Positions 26,529 to 36,396 are shown, counted from the first letter of the stretch. The stretch is 64,000 nt of DNA from Chitinophagaceae bacterium (GCA_016722465.1 JADKJC010000002.1:758501-822500); one strand, 5' to 3'. Translations and numbers: made by a program. The notes: a model not told the origin generated them from the letters alone.

Positions 26529-26973
26529 GCGTTTTTGTCTTGGTTAAGTACACTTACTCTCAATAAGCTTTGTAATTTTTCTTTAGTTAGGGTGTAAAAA
26601 TAAGGGTTTTGTTCAAAACAACAACTAAGATGCAGCTTCTTATAAAAAAAAATTAAAAATCTGTTTTATACTGATAATTAATTCATCTCTTACTGAATCG
26701 CACCAATATTATATGGTATAAACAATGTGATTAAAACGCCCAGAATTATTGAATATTGCATCCATTTATTTTATCATGCCTGCTGAAATAAAAATGATGC
26801 TTTTAGCGTTGTAGGAACAGATTAAGGAAGAATATTTTACATTTTAGCCATTTTGTTAAAAAACAACAGCATCAACGGCTATTATCACATAAAGTATTTA
26901 TATTCGCAATCCGTGTGACCCCACACAATATTAAAGGAAACCTTTCGTTAAAACATTTGCAAAACGAACGCAC
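26529..26973. other. Divergent promoter region of porV and gldJ
   Basis: The region is 445 bases and strongly A+T-rich. No porU fragment or other ORF is present. A near-match -7 box (AACATTTG, 26953-26960) precedes gldJ by 13 nt. A small TTGTT-AAAA-AACAA hairpin lies near 26853. Otherwise nothing is recognised. Confidence 0.5.
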
Positions 26974-28521
26974 ATGCAAAAAATAATTTCTGTGAAAAAT
27001 CTGATACTCCTGTTAGTTGTAGCCGGAACCATTGTATCCTGTAAAAGCAACAAGGGTGAAAAATCATCTGTTACCGGATGGAAGTATGATGATAAGAACA
27101 TGGGTAACTACCATGTGAACAAGATGAAATATCCGAAAGCCGGCCCCGGTTTAGTATTTGTACAAGGTGGTACATTTGTAATGGGCGCCAAAGATGAAGA
27201 TGTAATGGGCGACTGGAACAATGTTCCCCGTCGTGTTACCGTTCCCTCCTTCTTTATTGACGAAACAGAAGTAGCCAACGTTCACTACCGTGAATATATC
27301 TACTGGCTTGAAAATACTTTCAGTGGCGACAGTAATGTAATGAGAAGAGCATTACCGGATACTTTGTGCTGGCGTGAAGAACTGGCCTACAATGAACCCT
27401 ATGTAGAATACTACTTCCGCTATCCAGCCTATAACTTCTATCCTGTAGTGGGTGTTTCCTGGCAGCAGGCACATGACTTCTGCGTTTGGAGAACTGACAG
27501 GGTGAATGAACTGAACCTGATGGCGAAGGGGTACCTAAAAAAAGATTTTGCTAAAAAAGAAATGAAAGGTGGCGGTGCTGATGCTACTTTCAATACAGAT
27601 ACCTATGTAATGAATCCTGAATTAATACAAGGCAGGGCTAAACCTAAGAAATCTGAATTTAAAGATGTAAGCGGCAAGCCAAGGTCTATTGTAAAAATGG
27701 AAGATGGTATCCTGAACATGGGTTACCGCCTGCCAACAGAAGCTGAGTGGGAATACGCAGCTTATGGTTTACTGGATCAAAACCCTAACCCAAGGAAAAA
27801 AGAAAGCAAATCGGGTGAAGAGTTGATCTCTAACCAGCAGATCTATTCCTGGAGCAACAATCCGAATGGATTGCGTGATAACCGCAGGAGCAGCTGGCAG
27901 GGTAAATTCCTGGCCAACTTCAAACGTGGTTCTGGTGATAACATGGGTGTTGCCGGTGGTTTGAATGACAGAAGCGCCATCCCTGGTAGTGTAAAAGCAT
28001 TCTACCCTAATTCATTTGGTTTATATAACATGAGTGGTAACGTTTCAGAATGGGTACAGGATACCTACAGGCCTTTAACGCCTTCTGATGGTGAAGACTT
28101 CAACTATTTCCGTGGTAACAAATTCCAGAAGTTCTACAAAAACAGCGCTGGCGAATATGAAAGAGATTCACTTGGCCAGTTGAAGAAAACTGATATCAGC
28201 GATGAAACAACCAAGAACCGTCGTAACTACCAGCATAACTACGCTATCAATCACCTGGATGGTGACTCTGCAAGTGGTGCGTTTTATGAGTATGGTGTAA
28301 CTACACTTATCAGCGATAAAGCAAAAGTATTTAAAGGTGGTAGCTGGAATGACAGGGCTTACTGGCTTTCTCCCGGTGCCCGCCGTTTCCTGGAAGAAGA
28401 TCAGTCTTCAAGTACCATTGGTTTTAGGTGCGCCCAAACTTACATGGGTTCTCCGGAAGGCCCTGGCTTTAGAGAAGGTAATATCTTTGGTAAGCGTAAG
28501 CAGAACAGAAAGAAAAAATAA
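26974..28521 (+). CDS. gldJ: Gliding motility/T9SS lipoprotein GldJ
   Basis: The lipoprotein signal peptide ends VAGTIVSC (Cys at 23). The body is a formylglycine-generating-enzyme/sulfatase-modifying (FGE) fold: GLVFVQGGTFVMGAKDEDVMGDWNNVPRR, ETEVANVHYREYIYW, PVVGVSWQQAHDFCVWRTDRVNE, GYRLPTEAEWEYAA and GNVSEWVQD. The GDWNN-PRR start and TDRVNE block fit GldJ rather than GldK. GldJ stabilises the T9SS motor-ring complex at the outer membrane. It is followed by murF, as in other Bacteroidota, with a terminator between. Confidence 0.88.
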   Translation: MQKIISVKNLILLLVVAGTIVSCKSNKGEKSSVTGWKYDDKNMGNYHVNKMKYPKAGPGLVFVQGGTFVMGAKDEDVMGDWNNVPRRVTVPSFFIDETEVANVHYREYIYWLENTFSGDSNVMRRALPDTLCWREELAYNEPYVEYYFRYPAYNFYPVVGVSWQQAHDFCVWRTDRVNELNLMAKGYLKKDFAKKEMKGGGADATFNTDTYVMNPELIQGRAKPKKSEFKDVSGKPRSIVKMEDGILNMGYRLPTEAEWEYAAYGLLDQNPNPRKKESKSGEELISNQQIYSWSNNPNGLRDNRRSSWQGKFLANFKRGSGDNMGVAGGLNDRSAIPGSVKAFYPNSFGLYNMSGNVSEWVQDTYRPLTPSDGEDFNYFRGNKFQKFYKNSAGEYERDSLGQLKKTDISDETTKNRRNYQHNYAINHLDGDSASGAFYEYGVTTLISDKAKVFKGGSWNDRAYWLSPGARRFLEEDQSSSTIGFRCAQTYMGSPEGPGFREGNIFGKRKQNRKKK

Positions 28522-28538
28522 CCTGATTGTATAAATTG

Positions 28539-28569
28539 AAACCCCTTCAACATTTTGAAGGGGTTTTTT
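28539..28569 (+). terminator. Rho-independent terminator after gldJ
   Basis: A near-perfect 12-bp stem (AAACCCCTTCAA / TTGAAGGGGTTT) with a 4-nt loop is followed by TTTTTT. It separates gldJ from murF. Confidence 0.9.
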
Positions 28570-28586
28570 AATGCCTTTTTCTTCCC

Positions 28587-28594
28587 TATTTTTG
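28587..28594 (+). promoter_or_regulatory. -7 box TATTTTTG directly before murF
   Basis: An exact TAnnTTTG match ends 4 nt before the murF ATG and lies just after the gldJ terminator, so murF probably has its own leaderless transcript. Confidence 0.5.
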
Positions 28595-28598
28595 AAGC

Positions 28599-29876
28599 AT
28601 GCAAATACCAGATATATACGATATTTATTTACAGCATCCATCCATCCAGACCGACACAAGAAAACTAAAAGCAGGTGACTTGTTCTTTGCATTGAAGGGG
28701 CCCAATTTCAATGGCAACGGTTTTGCCAGGCAGGCACTGGAAGCAGGTGCTGCTTATGTAATCGCTGACGAGCCGGCAGGCTTTTCTGACAACAGGATAA
28801 TCAATACCAAAGATGTGTTGCAAACCTTGCAGCAACTTGCCAAATACCACCGCCGGCAATTTGACATTCCTTTTATCGCCATCACAGGCAGCAATGGCAA
28901 AACCACTACCAAAGAATTGATCCATGAAGTATTGAACAGTACTTATACTACCTACACCACAAAGGGCAACCTGAACAATCATATTGGCATACCGCTTACT
29001 ATTTTATCAGTAGGCATGGATGCAGAAATAGCCGTAATTGAAATGGGGGCCAATCATCAAAAAGAAATTGAAAGTTATTGCGTTTATACATTGCCTACAC
29101 ATGGTATCATTACAAATTGTGGCAAAGCACACTTAGAAGGCTTTGGTGGAATAGAAGGTGTAAGAAAAGGTAAAGGCGAATTGTATGATTACATCAGGGC
29201 AACCGATGGAACTATCTTTTTAATGAACGACTATGATTATTTACTGGAGATGAGCAAAGGCATTGGCCAAATAAAAACCTATGGCACTGTAGATGCAGAT
29301 ATTGTTGGCACAGCAGATAGTGGCGCTGCCATGCTGGAAGTGAATTTCACCAGGGGCACCGGCATTGCAACGATCAAAACGCACTTGGTTGGCAGTTATA
29401 ATCTGCCCAATGTATTGGTGGCAGTAACTATTGGGAAGTATTTTAATGTGCCGGACGATCAGATCAAAGCTTCCCTGGAAAGCTATGTTCCATCCAACAG
29501 CCGGTCACAGTTGGTGGAAAAAGATGGCAATAAAATTATTTTAGATGCTTACAACGCCAACCCCAGCAGTATGAAGCTGGCCATTGAAAACATTGCAAAA
29601 CTCGAAGGTGAAAATAAAGTATTACTGCTTGGCGGCATGATGGAAATGGGCGACAGCAGCCTTGAAGAACATCAATCCATTGTGGACCTACTGGAAAAAT
29701 ACAACTGGAAAGCGGTGGCGCTTGTTGGTGCCGATTTCGACAAAATAAACCACCCTTATATCAATTTTAAAAATTCCGCAGCAGCAGGTGAGTGGTTGAA
29801 GCAACAACATTTTTCCAATGTAACCATGCTGGTGAAGGGTTCAAGAAGCATGCAGATGGAAAAGGTGCTGGAGTGA
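28599..29876 (+). CDS. murF: UDP-MurNAc-tripeptide:D-Ala-D-Ala ligase
   Basis: The 425-residue Mur ligase has the ATP loop TGSNGKTTTKE at about 96-106, the carbamylated-Lys region (ITNCGKAHLEGFGG) and C-terminal LDAYNANPSSMK and LGGMMEMGDSS, which are MurF-type. The N-terminal domain starts STQTDTRKLKAGDLFFALKG-like, typical for UDP-sugar binding. MurF adds D-Ala-D-Ala to UDP-MurNAc-tripeptide in the cytoplasm. Transcribed toward ftsK, with which it converges 113 nt downstream. Confidence 0.95.
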   Translation: MQIPDIYDIYLQHPSIQTDTRKLKAGDLFFALKGPNFNGNGFARQALEAGAAYVIADEPAGFSDNRIINTKDVLQTLQQLAKYHRRQFDIPFIAITGSNGKTTTKELIHEVLNSTYTTYTTKGNLNNHIGIPLTILSVGMDAEIAVIEMGANHQKEIESYCVYTLPTHGIITNCGKAHLEGFGGIEGVRKGKGELYDYIRATDGTIFLMNDYDYLLEMSKGIGQIKTYGTVDADIVGTADSGAAMLEVNFTRGTGIATIKTHLVGSYNLPNVLVAVTIGKYFNVPDDQIKASLESYVPSNSRSQLVEKDGNKIILDAYNANPSSMKLAIENIAKLEGENKVLLLGGMMEMGDSSLEEHQSIVDLLEKYNWKAVALVGADFDKINHPYINFKNSAAAGEWLKQQHFSNVTMLVKGSRSMQMEKVLE

Positions 29877-29903
29877 AAAAATTTTGACCCTTTGGCGTGG
29901 TTC

Positions 29904-29981
29904 GTTGTTCGTTTGCTGGAGTATAAAACTAAATACAGCTTTTTAAAACTGTAATATCCTGATGTTAGCTCAACGAACAAC
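29904..29981. repeat. Inverted repeat between murF and ftsK
   Basis: GTTGTTCGTT (29904-29913) is the exact inverse of AACGAACAAC (29972-29981). An inner TACAG/CTGTA hairpin lies between them. It may act as a terminator for the two convergent genes. Confidence 0.5.
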
Positions 29982-29989
29982 AGTTTCAT

Positions 29990-32475
29990 TTAAAAATTAC
30001 TATTCAAAAACTGTTGTAATTCCGCATCTGTCTTAATCAATACGTCCCTTACCTTACTTCCCTGGTTAGGGCCTACAATTCCTGCAGATTCCAATTGGTC
30101 CATCAAACGGCCGGCACGGTTATACCCTAATTTCATTTTACGTTGCAATAACGAAGTGCTGCCACTCTGGCTTGCTACAATCAGCTTTGCAGCATCCTCA
30201 AACAAAGGATCTTTATCATTCACGTCAAAATCACCTTTCTCCATTTCCTTTTCATCCACATATTCCGGCAATAAAAATGCCTGTGCATAGCCCCGTTGCT
30301 TACCAATAAATTCATTGATTCTGTCTACTTCTGGTGTATCAACAAAAGCGCATTGCAAACGAACGAGATCGCCATTATAACTCACCAGCATATCACCCTT
30401 TCCAATCAGCTGCTCAGCTCCGCCGGCATCTAAAATGGTACGGCTGTCTATTTTACTGCTCACTTTAAATGCGATACGTGCCGGGAAGTTGGCCTTGATG
30501 GTACCGGTAATGATATTTACACTCGGCCTTTGTGTAGCAATGATCAAATGCACGCCCACGGCCCTTGCCAATTGCGCCAGCCTTGATATCGGCATTTCAA
30601 TTTCCTTACCCGCCGTCATGATCAGGTCTGCAAACTCATCCACTACCAATACAATAAAGGGCAGGAACTGGTGCCCTTTTTCCGGGTTCAATTTACGGGC
30701 GGCAAATTTTTCATTGTACTCCCTGATGTTACGGCAACCGGCTTCTTTCAATAAATCGTACCGGTTGTCCATTTCAATACAAAGCGCATTTAATGTATGC
30801 ACCACTTTTTTTGTATCGGTGATGATGGCATCTTCTTCACCAGGCAGTTTTGCTAAAAAATGCCTTTCAATCGTTTTATAAATACTCAATTCTACTTTCT
30901 TGGGATCTACCAATACAAACTTTAATTGCGATGGATGCTTTTTATATAGTAGTGAAACCAGTATCGCATTTAATCCAACAGATTTACCCTGTCCTGTTGC
31001 ACCTGCCATCAATAAGTGTGGCATGCTCGCCAGATCAACAATAAAATTTTCGTTGTCAATTTTTTTACCCAATGCAATGGGCAGGGAGAAATTATTCTTT
31101 AGGAATTTTTCAGAAGACAGCAAGGTTCTCATGCTTACGATCGTCTTCTTTGCATTTGGCACTTCAATACCAATGGTGCCTTTACCGGGTATAGGTGCAA
31201 TGATACGGATACCCAGTGCTGCAAGACTCAGTGCAATATCATCTTCCAGGTTTTGATCCTGGAGATACGCACACCGGCAGCTGGGATGATCTCGTACAGG
31301 GTAACCGTTGGGCCCACCGTTGCCGATATCCGTTGAATGCTGATATCGTAGTTCTTTAGTGTGTTGATGATCTGGTCTTTGTTGGCCTGCAGTTCTGCAG
31401 CATCCTGCACAATCTTATCACTGCCATGTGCTTCCAGCAGGTCAAGGGATGGATAGATGTAATCCCTCAGATCAAGCACGGGATCATACTTTGTATCAAG
31501 CCCCTGCCTTTGTGCAGCACCTGTTGCTTTTACTTCTTCAGCTTCCTCTTTTGGTGGAACTGTTTTTATTTCTAATTCCAACGGAGTTGTTTCTTTTACT
31601 TTAGCAACGGGCCTGCTCACTGCAGGTGTTACCAGTTCGTTTACAACGGGCGGCACTGTTACCGGCAATTCCCTTTCTATCATCTGCAGGTCGTGAGCAG
31701 GCACGTGCTCTGTATCTTTTTGTAATGGCAGCATGCCGGCGTTTCCATTCAGTTTATTGCCACTGATTTCTTCCATCAGTTCTTCTTCTTCAACTACCTC
31801 TTCTATTTCTTCATTATTAACAGCTGCTGGTGTAGCTTCTGTTGCCAGTGATTTTTTTGCAGGGATTTTAAACACCGGGTTGAATCTCCAGATAATATAA
31901 CTTAACACTGCCACCGCCAACACACCCAATGTTCCTACTTGCCCGATCACCTGGTACATCCAGTCCTTTACCAGCTTACCCACTGCCCCACCCCATGGAA
32001 ATACTTTGCCATCAAAAACTACCGCAAATGCTACACTTAATAATACCAGGCCGGTAATAAGGTATTTTACATTCCTTGCAACGGAAAATATTTTTTTACC
32101 AAAAAACAAGTTGACGCCTACAATAAAAAAGAAACTGCAGATGAGATAGGAAGCAACGCCAAAACCCTTGTAAATAAAAAAGTGAGAAAGAAAAGCCCCC
32201 AGCGTACCAAGCAGGTTGTTAACCTTTACATCGGTTCCCCAAAATAAATTGCTGCCCGCTTTAAACACTTTATCCTGGTCTTCTTCCCAGGTAAAGAGGT
32301 AGGAAGTAAAAGCGATGAAGAGTAAAAAGGCAATCAGTAAAAGGAAGGCACCGGTTATTTTATGCGTACGTTCATCCTTAAGTAATTGCTTTACTTCTAT
32401 GGTAGGTTCAGTGTCTTGCTTTAATGCGCCTGTTTCTTTTGCCGCTGTCTTCACCGGCTTCTCTTTCTTTGCCAT
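29990..32475 (-). pseudogene. ftsK: FtsK/SpoIIIE DNA translocase, interrupted by one-base frameshift
   Basis: The start at 32475 (MAKKEKPVK) is chosen. The N-terminal frame has four membrane helices (about 45-190) and a Glu-rich linker, and ends in the motif VTLYEIIPAAGVRISRIK before a stop at 31228. A -1 shift at the T4 run (31251-31254, plus strand) restores NLEDDIALSLAALGIRIIAP and continues into the RecA-like motor (Walker A ATGQGKSVG, Walker B VLVVDEFADL) and the gamma domain that reads KOPS sites, ending at 29990. FtsK moves DNA at the septum for dimer resolution. Like dut, the defect is one missing homopolymer base. Confidence 0.88.
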
Positions 32476-32480
32476 CGGGA

Positions 32481-32488
32481 CAAAGATA
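32481..32488 (-). promoter_or_regulatory. -7 box TATCTTTG directly before ftsK
   Basis: An exact TAnnTTTG match on the minus strand ends 5 nt before the ftsK ATG. Confidence 0.5.
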
Positions 32489-32556
32489 AATAAAAGGAAT
32501 ACCGAAAGTGTGCAGGGTTGAATTGATTTAGGATAAAAGATTTGCTGTAAAATATG

Positions 32557-32564
32557 TAGGTTTG
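32557..32564 (+). promoter_or_regulatory. -7 box TAGGTTTG directly before the histidine kinase
   Basis: An exact TAnnTTTG match ends 5 nt before the ATG. A TTTG lies 12 nt upstream, too close to be a normal -33 box. Confidence 0.45.
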
Positions 32565-32569
32565 ATATA

Positions 32570-34459
32570 ATGAAAAAACTCCGGCGTACATTCATCCTGA
32601 TATCGGTGTTACTTGCAGCATTTACTTTAAAAGCACAGCAACCCGGCAATGAGGCATATACCGATGTGGCGCTATTTAAAGATTCCATTCTCCTGAACAA
32701 TTGCCTGGTGTTTCTTGACAGCAGCAACAACATTTCACCGGCTGAAGCATTAAAAGAAAACTGGAAACCCCTTTCAGCATATCACATAAAAACCCACATA
32801 CCGGCGGCCTGGGTTACCAAAAGAGTTTACTTGAAACTGAACGTTTCCAATTCGGCAGCCATCAACGACAGCATTCATTTTTTTCCGGGCATTTCTTTCA
32901 GCAGCATCAAGGTTTTTGAGCTATCAGCTGATAACCGGTTGCTGCAGGTAAAAGACCAAAGCAAAAGATCAGGATACCAGCCACTGGTGATCGGCACCGG
33001 GGCAAAGCAGACATTTATTGCCGAGTTGCGTTTTACAAAATTCATTTTCACCTACCTCACGCCGCAATTGATCAAGAGCAGTTACTTAGACAAATACAAA
33101 AAAATATTATACTACCGCAATGCTCCCATGCAAATGGCAGGATATGTGATCAGTGGTGTTTTGATCATGATGTGCATCTTTTCGATGGCCAACTATGTAC
33201 TAAGCAATAAAGTAGAATTTGCGCTGAACGGATTGTATGTTACCTGTATGTTCCTGCTGATATTCTTTAGTACTTTTTTTGAAAAGAAGGGTGGCGTGAT
33301 CATGAGTTTTTTTTCAAGTTACCTGTCTTTTGCATTACTGGCCATCGGCACCGTTTTCTACATTGCATTTACCCGGAAATTCCTTAATACAAAAAGAAAT
33401 TACGCTATCCTGCACAAGCTGTTTATATACGAAGAGCGGGCTGTATTGCTGCTGCTGGCCTCCTATACATTCATCCATTTTTTTACGGATTATTTCACCT
33501 TGCAGCAATCGCTTGAAAATATTATGAAAATAACTGCCCTTGCGTTGGGCATTGTTTACATCGTTACTGCATTCACACAAAAAAACAGGCTGCTGAATTA
33601 CCTCGCTTTTGGCAATTTTATGCTGATTGCATTTGCCATTGTATCGTTTTATATGCTGCAGTTCCCACGCAAGGGCGGTATTTTTTATAACTCCCTTTTT
33701 TATTATGAGCTGGGTATTGTGTGTGAACTGATGTTCTTTATACTGGGGCTTGCTTATAAGAACAGGATAGAACTGATTGAAAAAACAAAGGAACAGGAAG
33801 CATTGAAGCTGGTGGCGGAGAAACAAATATTTGAAACCAAACTGGCGGTATTGAATGCAAGGCAAAAAGAGCGAAACCGCATCAGCGCTGATATGCACGA
33901 CGAACTGGGCGCTGGTATCACTGCCATCCGGTTATACAGCGAACTGGCAAAAAGCAAGCCTGATAAAAACACCCTGCCGGAGATCGAAAAGATATCTCAC
34001 TCTGCCAATGAACTGCTCAACAGTATGAACACCATCATTTGGGCTATGAGCAGCAGCAATGATACCCTGGAAAACATGGTGGCCTATATCCGGAGTTATT
34101 CGCAGGAATATTTTGAGAACACAGGTATTAAATGCAGGATCAACATTGCAGAAGGGCTCCCTAATGTAGAAGTAAGTGGTGCCATCCGCAAAAATGTTTT
34201 TTTGGTGGTGAAGGAAACACTCAACAATATTCTTAAACATGCAAAAGCTACTGAGGTAACCATTACGCTTGCCAGGGTACCAGACGGCCTTGCGCTTTCC
34301 ATACAAGACAATGGCATTGGCATTGACCTTGAACAGATACGCCGCTTTGGCAATGGCCTAAAGAACATGAAAAAAAGAATGGACGAAATGAATATTGACT
34401 TTGTGATTGAAAACAAGAACGGCACTTTAGTAACACTCCACTATGCTATTGAGCTGTAG
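32570..34459 (+). CDS. 7TMR-DISM-type sensor histidine kinase
   Basis: A signal peptide (MKKLRRTFILISVLLAAFTLKAQ) is followed by an extracellular 7TMR-DISM domain (about 25-175), seven membrane helices (about 190-400), a coiled linker and a HisKA_3 domain with the phospho-acceptor His443 (ADMHDELGAGI). The HATPase domain follows (VVKETLNNILKHAKA, LSIQDNGIGID, GNGLKNMKKRM). This class senses carbohydrates or other envelope ligands and phosphorylates NarL-type regulators. No regulator is adjacent; the one at 20043 is a candidate. Its 3' end overlaps DUF423 by 14 bp. Confidence 0.92.
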   Translation: MKKLRRTFILISVLLAAFTLKAQQPGNEAYTDVALFKDSILLNNCLVFLDSSNNISPAEALKENWKPLSAYHIKTHIPAAWVTKRVYLKLNVSNSAAINDSIHFFPGISFSSIKVFELSADNRLLQVKDQSKRSGYQPLVIGTGAKQTFIAELRFTKFIFTYLTPQLIKSSYLDKYKKILYYRNAPMQMAGYVISGVLIMMCIFSMANYVLSNKVEFALNGLYVTCMFLLIFFSTFFEKKGGVIMSFFSSYLSFALLAIGTVFYIAFTRKFLNTKRNYAILHKLFIYEERAVLLLLASYTFIHFFTDYFTLQQSLENIMKITALALGIVYIVTAFTQKNRLLNYLAFGNFMLIAFAIVSFYMLQFPRKGGIFYNSLFYYELGIVCELMFFILGLAYKNRIELIEKTKEQEALKLVAEKQIFETKLAVLNARQKERNRISADMHDELGAGITAIRLYSELAKSKPDKNTLPEIEKISHSANELLNSMNTIIWAMSSSNDTLENMVAYIRSYSQEYFENTGIKCRINIAEGLPNVEVSGAIRKNVFLVVKETLNNILKHAKATEVTITLARVPDGLALSIQDNGIGIDLEQIRRFGNGLKNMKKRMDEMNIDFVIENKNGTLVTLHYAIEL

Positions 34460-34841
34460 TTTTTTTTGCAATTCCTGTTGCCATCATTAACCAACCGGCA
34501 ATAAAACACAACCCACCCAAAGGAGTAAAGGCACCTACCCAGGTAGCTGGCAATTGCTGGTGTTTGATGAAACACAACAGGTATAATGATCCGCTGAAAA
34601 GAATGATACCTGTAATGAACAGGTACCCTGCCCACAGCAATTGCTTTACCGGGAACTCTTTGTACAGCATACCTGCTGCCAGCAGAGCCATGGCATGATA
34701 CACCTGGTATTTAACGCCTGTTTCAAATACCTGCAATACATCCGGCGCTACTATTTCTTTCAATTGGTGAGCAGCAAATGCACCCAGCATTACAGCAAGA
34801 GCCCCAATAAAAGATGCGGTGATAAGAAATTTCTTGTGCAT
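34446..34841 (-). CDS. DUF423 membrane protein
   Basis: The 131-residue protein has four membrane helices and the DUF423 pattern GALAVMLGAFAAHQLKE near the start, then KYQVYHAMALLAAG, ITGIILFSGSLYLL and TPLGGLCFIAGWLMM. Its function is unknown. It begins 11 nt after the end of aroK on the same strand, so they form an operon, and it converges on the kinase gene. Confidence 0.88.
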   Translation of the reverse strand: MHKKFLITASFIGALAVMLGAFAAHQLKEIVAPDVLQVFETGVKYQVYHAMALLAAGMLYKEFPVKQLLWAGYLFITGIILFSGSLYLLCFIKHQQLPATWVGAFTPLGGLCFIAGWLMMATGIAKKTTAQ

Positions 34842-34852
34842 GATTAAAGCAA

Positions 34853-35356
34853 TTAATAGGTCAGTATTTTCTCTTCAAAGCTAAGCTCCGTTGTATCAGC
34901 ACTGTGTAAAACAATATTGGCCTGGTTATAAAACGGCTCTCTTTCTTTTAATTTTTGCTGTATGAAAAACAGCAGTTCTGCCTGGCTGAGTTTTTTTATC
35001 AATGGCCGTTGCTGCTGCCCTTTGATGAGGCGACGCAAAATTTCATCGGGCGTGGCAGATAAATAAACAGTGATGCCGTGTTCATTCATCCATTGCATAT
35101 TATCGGCAAAACAGGGTGTGCCACCACCACAGGCTATGATGGAATTTTTAACCGTTGTCATTTCTCTTAACTTCCTGGCCTCCACGGTACGGAAATAGTC
35201 TTCCCCCCTGCTTTCAAAAATATCTACTACCGATCCCCCCTCATCCATCTGTATCACTTCGTCCAGATCAATAAAATCAAGTTTATAATTAGCAGCCCAT
35301 ATTTTGCCCCAGTGAGATTTGCCGCTGCCCATGAAGCCATTTAGAAAAAACAACAT
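34853..35356 (-). CDS. aroK: Shikimate kinase
   Basis: The P-loop GFMGSGKSHWG is at residues 7-17, followed by DLDEVIQ (Asp pair for shikimate), FRTVEARKLREM and the ACGGGTPCF motif; the lid region has RPLIK. At 167 aa it is the usual size. It phosphorylates shikimate in aromatic amino-acid synthesis. A TACTTTTG box lies 40 nt upstream. DUF423 follows in the same operon. Confidence 0.93.
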   Translation of the reverse strand: MLFFLNGFMGSGKSHWGKIWAANYKLDFIDLDEVIQMDEGGSVVDIFESRGEDYFRTVEARKLREMTTVKNSIIACGGGTPCFADNMQWMNEHGITVYLSATPDEILRRLIKGQQQRPLIKKLSQAELLFFIQQKLKEREPFYNQANIVLHSADTTELSFEEKILTY

Positions 35357-35396
35357 GCTTTAAGTTTTCTTTGGAGTGAATGATGGTATTAAAAAG

Positions 35397-35404
35397 CAAA
35401 AGTA
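35397..35404 (-). promoter_or_regulatory. -7 box TACTTTTG for aroK
   Basis: An exact TAnnTTTG match on the minus strand, 40 nt upstream of the aroK start. Confidence 0.5.
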
Positions 35405-35421
35405 AATGATTTGCTTTAACG

Positions 35422-35593
35422 GTGAATAGTCAATAGTGAATACCTGGCACATAGCTTTTAATAGCAAATACGCAGTGTTTTGCATTGAATATTGTTAGTT
35501 GAATATTGATGGAATTGAATATTTCTTCTAACCCATTTAGAAAATAAAATATTGAATGGCTCCTGGTCATTTGGACATCCATTGACCATTCAC
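35422..35593. repeat. Intergenic element with 13-bp terminal inverted repeats
   Basis: GTGAATAGTCAAT at 35422-35434 matches the inverse of ATTGACCATTCAC at 35581-35593 (12 of 13). The interior has several copies of TTGAATATT. It contains no ORF and looks like a small MITE or repeat unit between aroK and the next gene. Confidence 0.5.
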
Positions 35594-35605
35594 GATTCTC
35601 CCTGC

Positions 35606-36244
35606 CTATTTACTTTTAAAATCTCCCCGTTTCCAGGCCTTGATAAATTCGGCCCAGGCAAAAGGGTTGAAGATATTCTGAGGCGCTAACTGGCCATTGT
35701 AGTAATTTTTAGCTGCCTGCTTACTCAGGTAATTGCTGGCTGCTTCCCTGCCGTCTTTTGGCAATGTTGCCATCAATACACGACGGGTGTTTTCCGAATT
35801 ATTCTGGCGTGCTATTTCAAGATTATCGGCGGGTATCTGGGCATTCACAAAATCCCTTTCAAATTGCTCCCGGCTGGGCCTTGGTTTTATGATAGTGGCC
35901 GCTAAATAGATTGTATCGGTTACCATCAACTGGATCATGCTGAATTGGTTGCCTTCCAGGTTTTTGGGAATGGTAACGGTTTTTGGTTTAAAGCCTACAC
36001 TTGTAAATTCAACCACATCTCCTTTCAATACCACAATGCTGAATACACCCTGGTTACTGGTGATGGTGCCCTGGTTACGGCCCTTTACCACCACACTTAC
36101 CGATTGCAAAGCCTGCAGGCTGTCCGCCGTCATCACTACCCCATACAACTGTACTACTGAATCTTTAAAGCTGGAGAATTGGGCTTTAGAAGCAAATGGA
36201 AGAATGACGGTAAATAATAAAACGTATCGTAAAGATTTTCTCAT
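35606..36244 (-). CDS. Secreted protein with carboxypeptidase-regulatory-like domain
   Basis: The signal peptide MRKSLRYVLLFTVILPFASKAQ is followed by a CarboxypepD_reg-like beta-sandwich (about 30-110): VVQLYGVVMTADSLQALQSVSVVVKGRNQGT and VFSIVVLKGDVVEFTSVGFKPKTV. The C-terminal half is charged and unrecognised. In Bacteroidota such single domains occur on stand-alone envelope proteins as well as on TonB receptors. It has a well-spaced TTG-N20-TACATTTG promoter upstream. Confidence 0.8.
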   Translation of the reverse strand: MRKSLRYVLLFTVILPFASKAQFSSFKDSVVQLYGVVMTADSLQALQSVSVVVKGRNQGTITSNQGVFSIVVLKGDVVEFTSVGFKPKTVTIPKNLEGNQFSMIQLMVTDTIYLAATIIKPRPSREQFERDFVNAQIPADNLEIARQNNSENTRRVLMATLPKDGREAASNYLSKQAAKNYYNGQLAPQNIFNPFAWAEFIKAWKRGDFKSK

Positions 36245-36283
36245 GCCTGCTAAAAGCTACAGCTGTTGTTTTAATGGGCCACT

Positions 36284-36314
36284 CAAATGTATACTGTACA
36301 AGTGAGTGACACAA
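36284..36314 (-). promoter_or_regulatory. Promoter TTG-N20-TACATTTG
   Basis: On the minus strand a TTG (36312-36314) and TACATTTG (36284-36291) are separated by 20 nt, the best-spaced Bacteroidota promoter seen in the window, 39 nt upstream of the 36244 start. Its spacer holds the TGTACAAG-type repeat motif. Confidence 0.6.
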
Positions 36315-36396
36315 CGATGATGAATAAAGATCCGGCGCTGGTTCCAAAAATAGCATCATTTCTGTAAATGATAAACAAAGTAAGGCCGCAGAAGGT

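Noticed and set aside
28767..28776. Third copy of the TGACGAGCCGG word inside murF
   Set aside because: Only the first 11 bases match and they are coding; chance is sufficient.
31228..32733. Long N-terminal extension upstream of MAKKEK in the ftsK frame
   Set aside because: The extra 86 codons overlap the divergent kinase gene and the promoter; the start at 32475 follows a -7 box by 5 nt.
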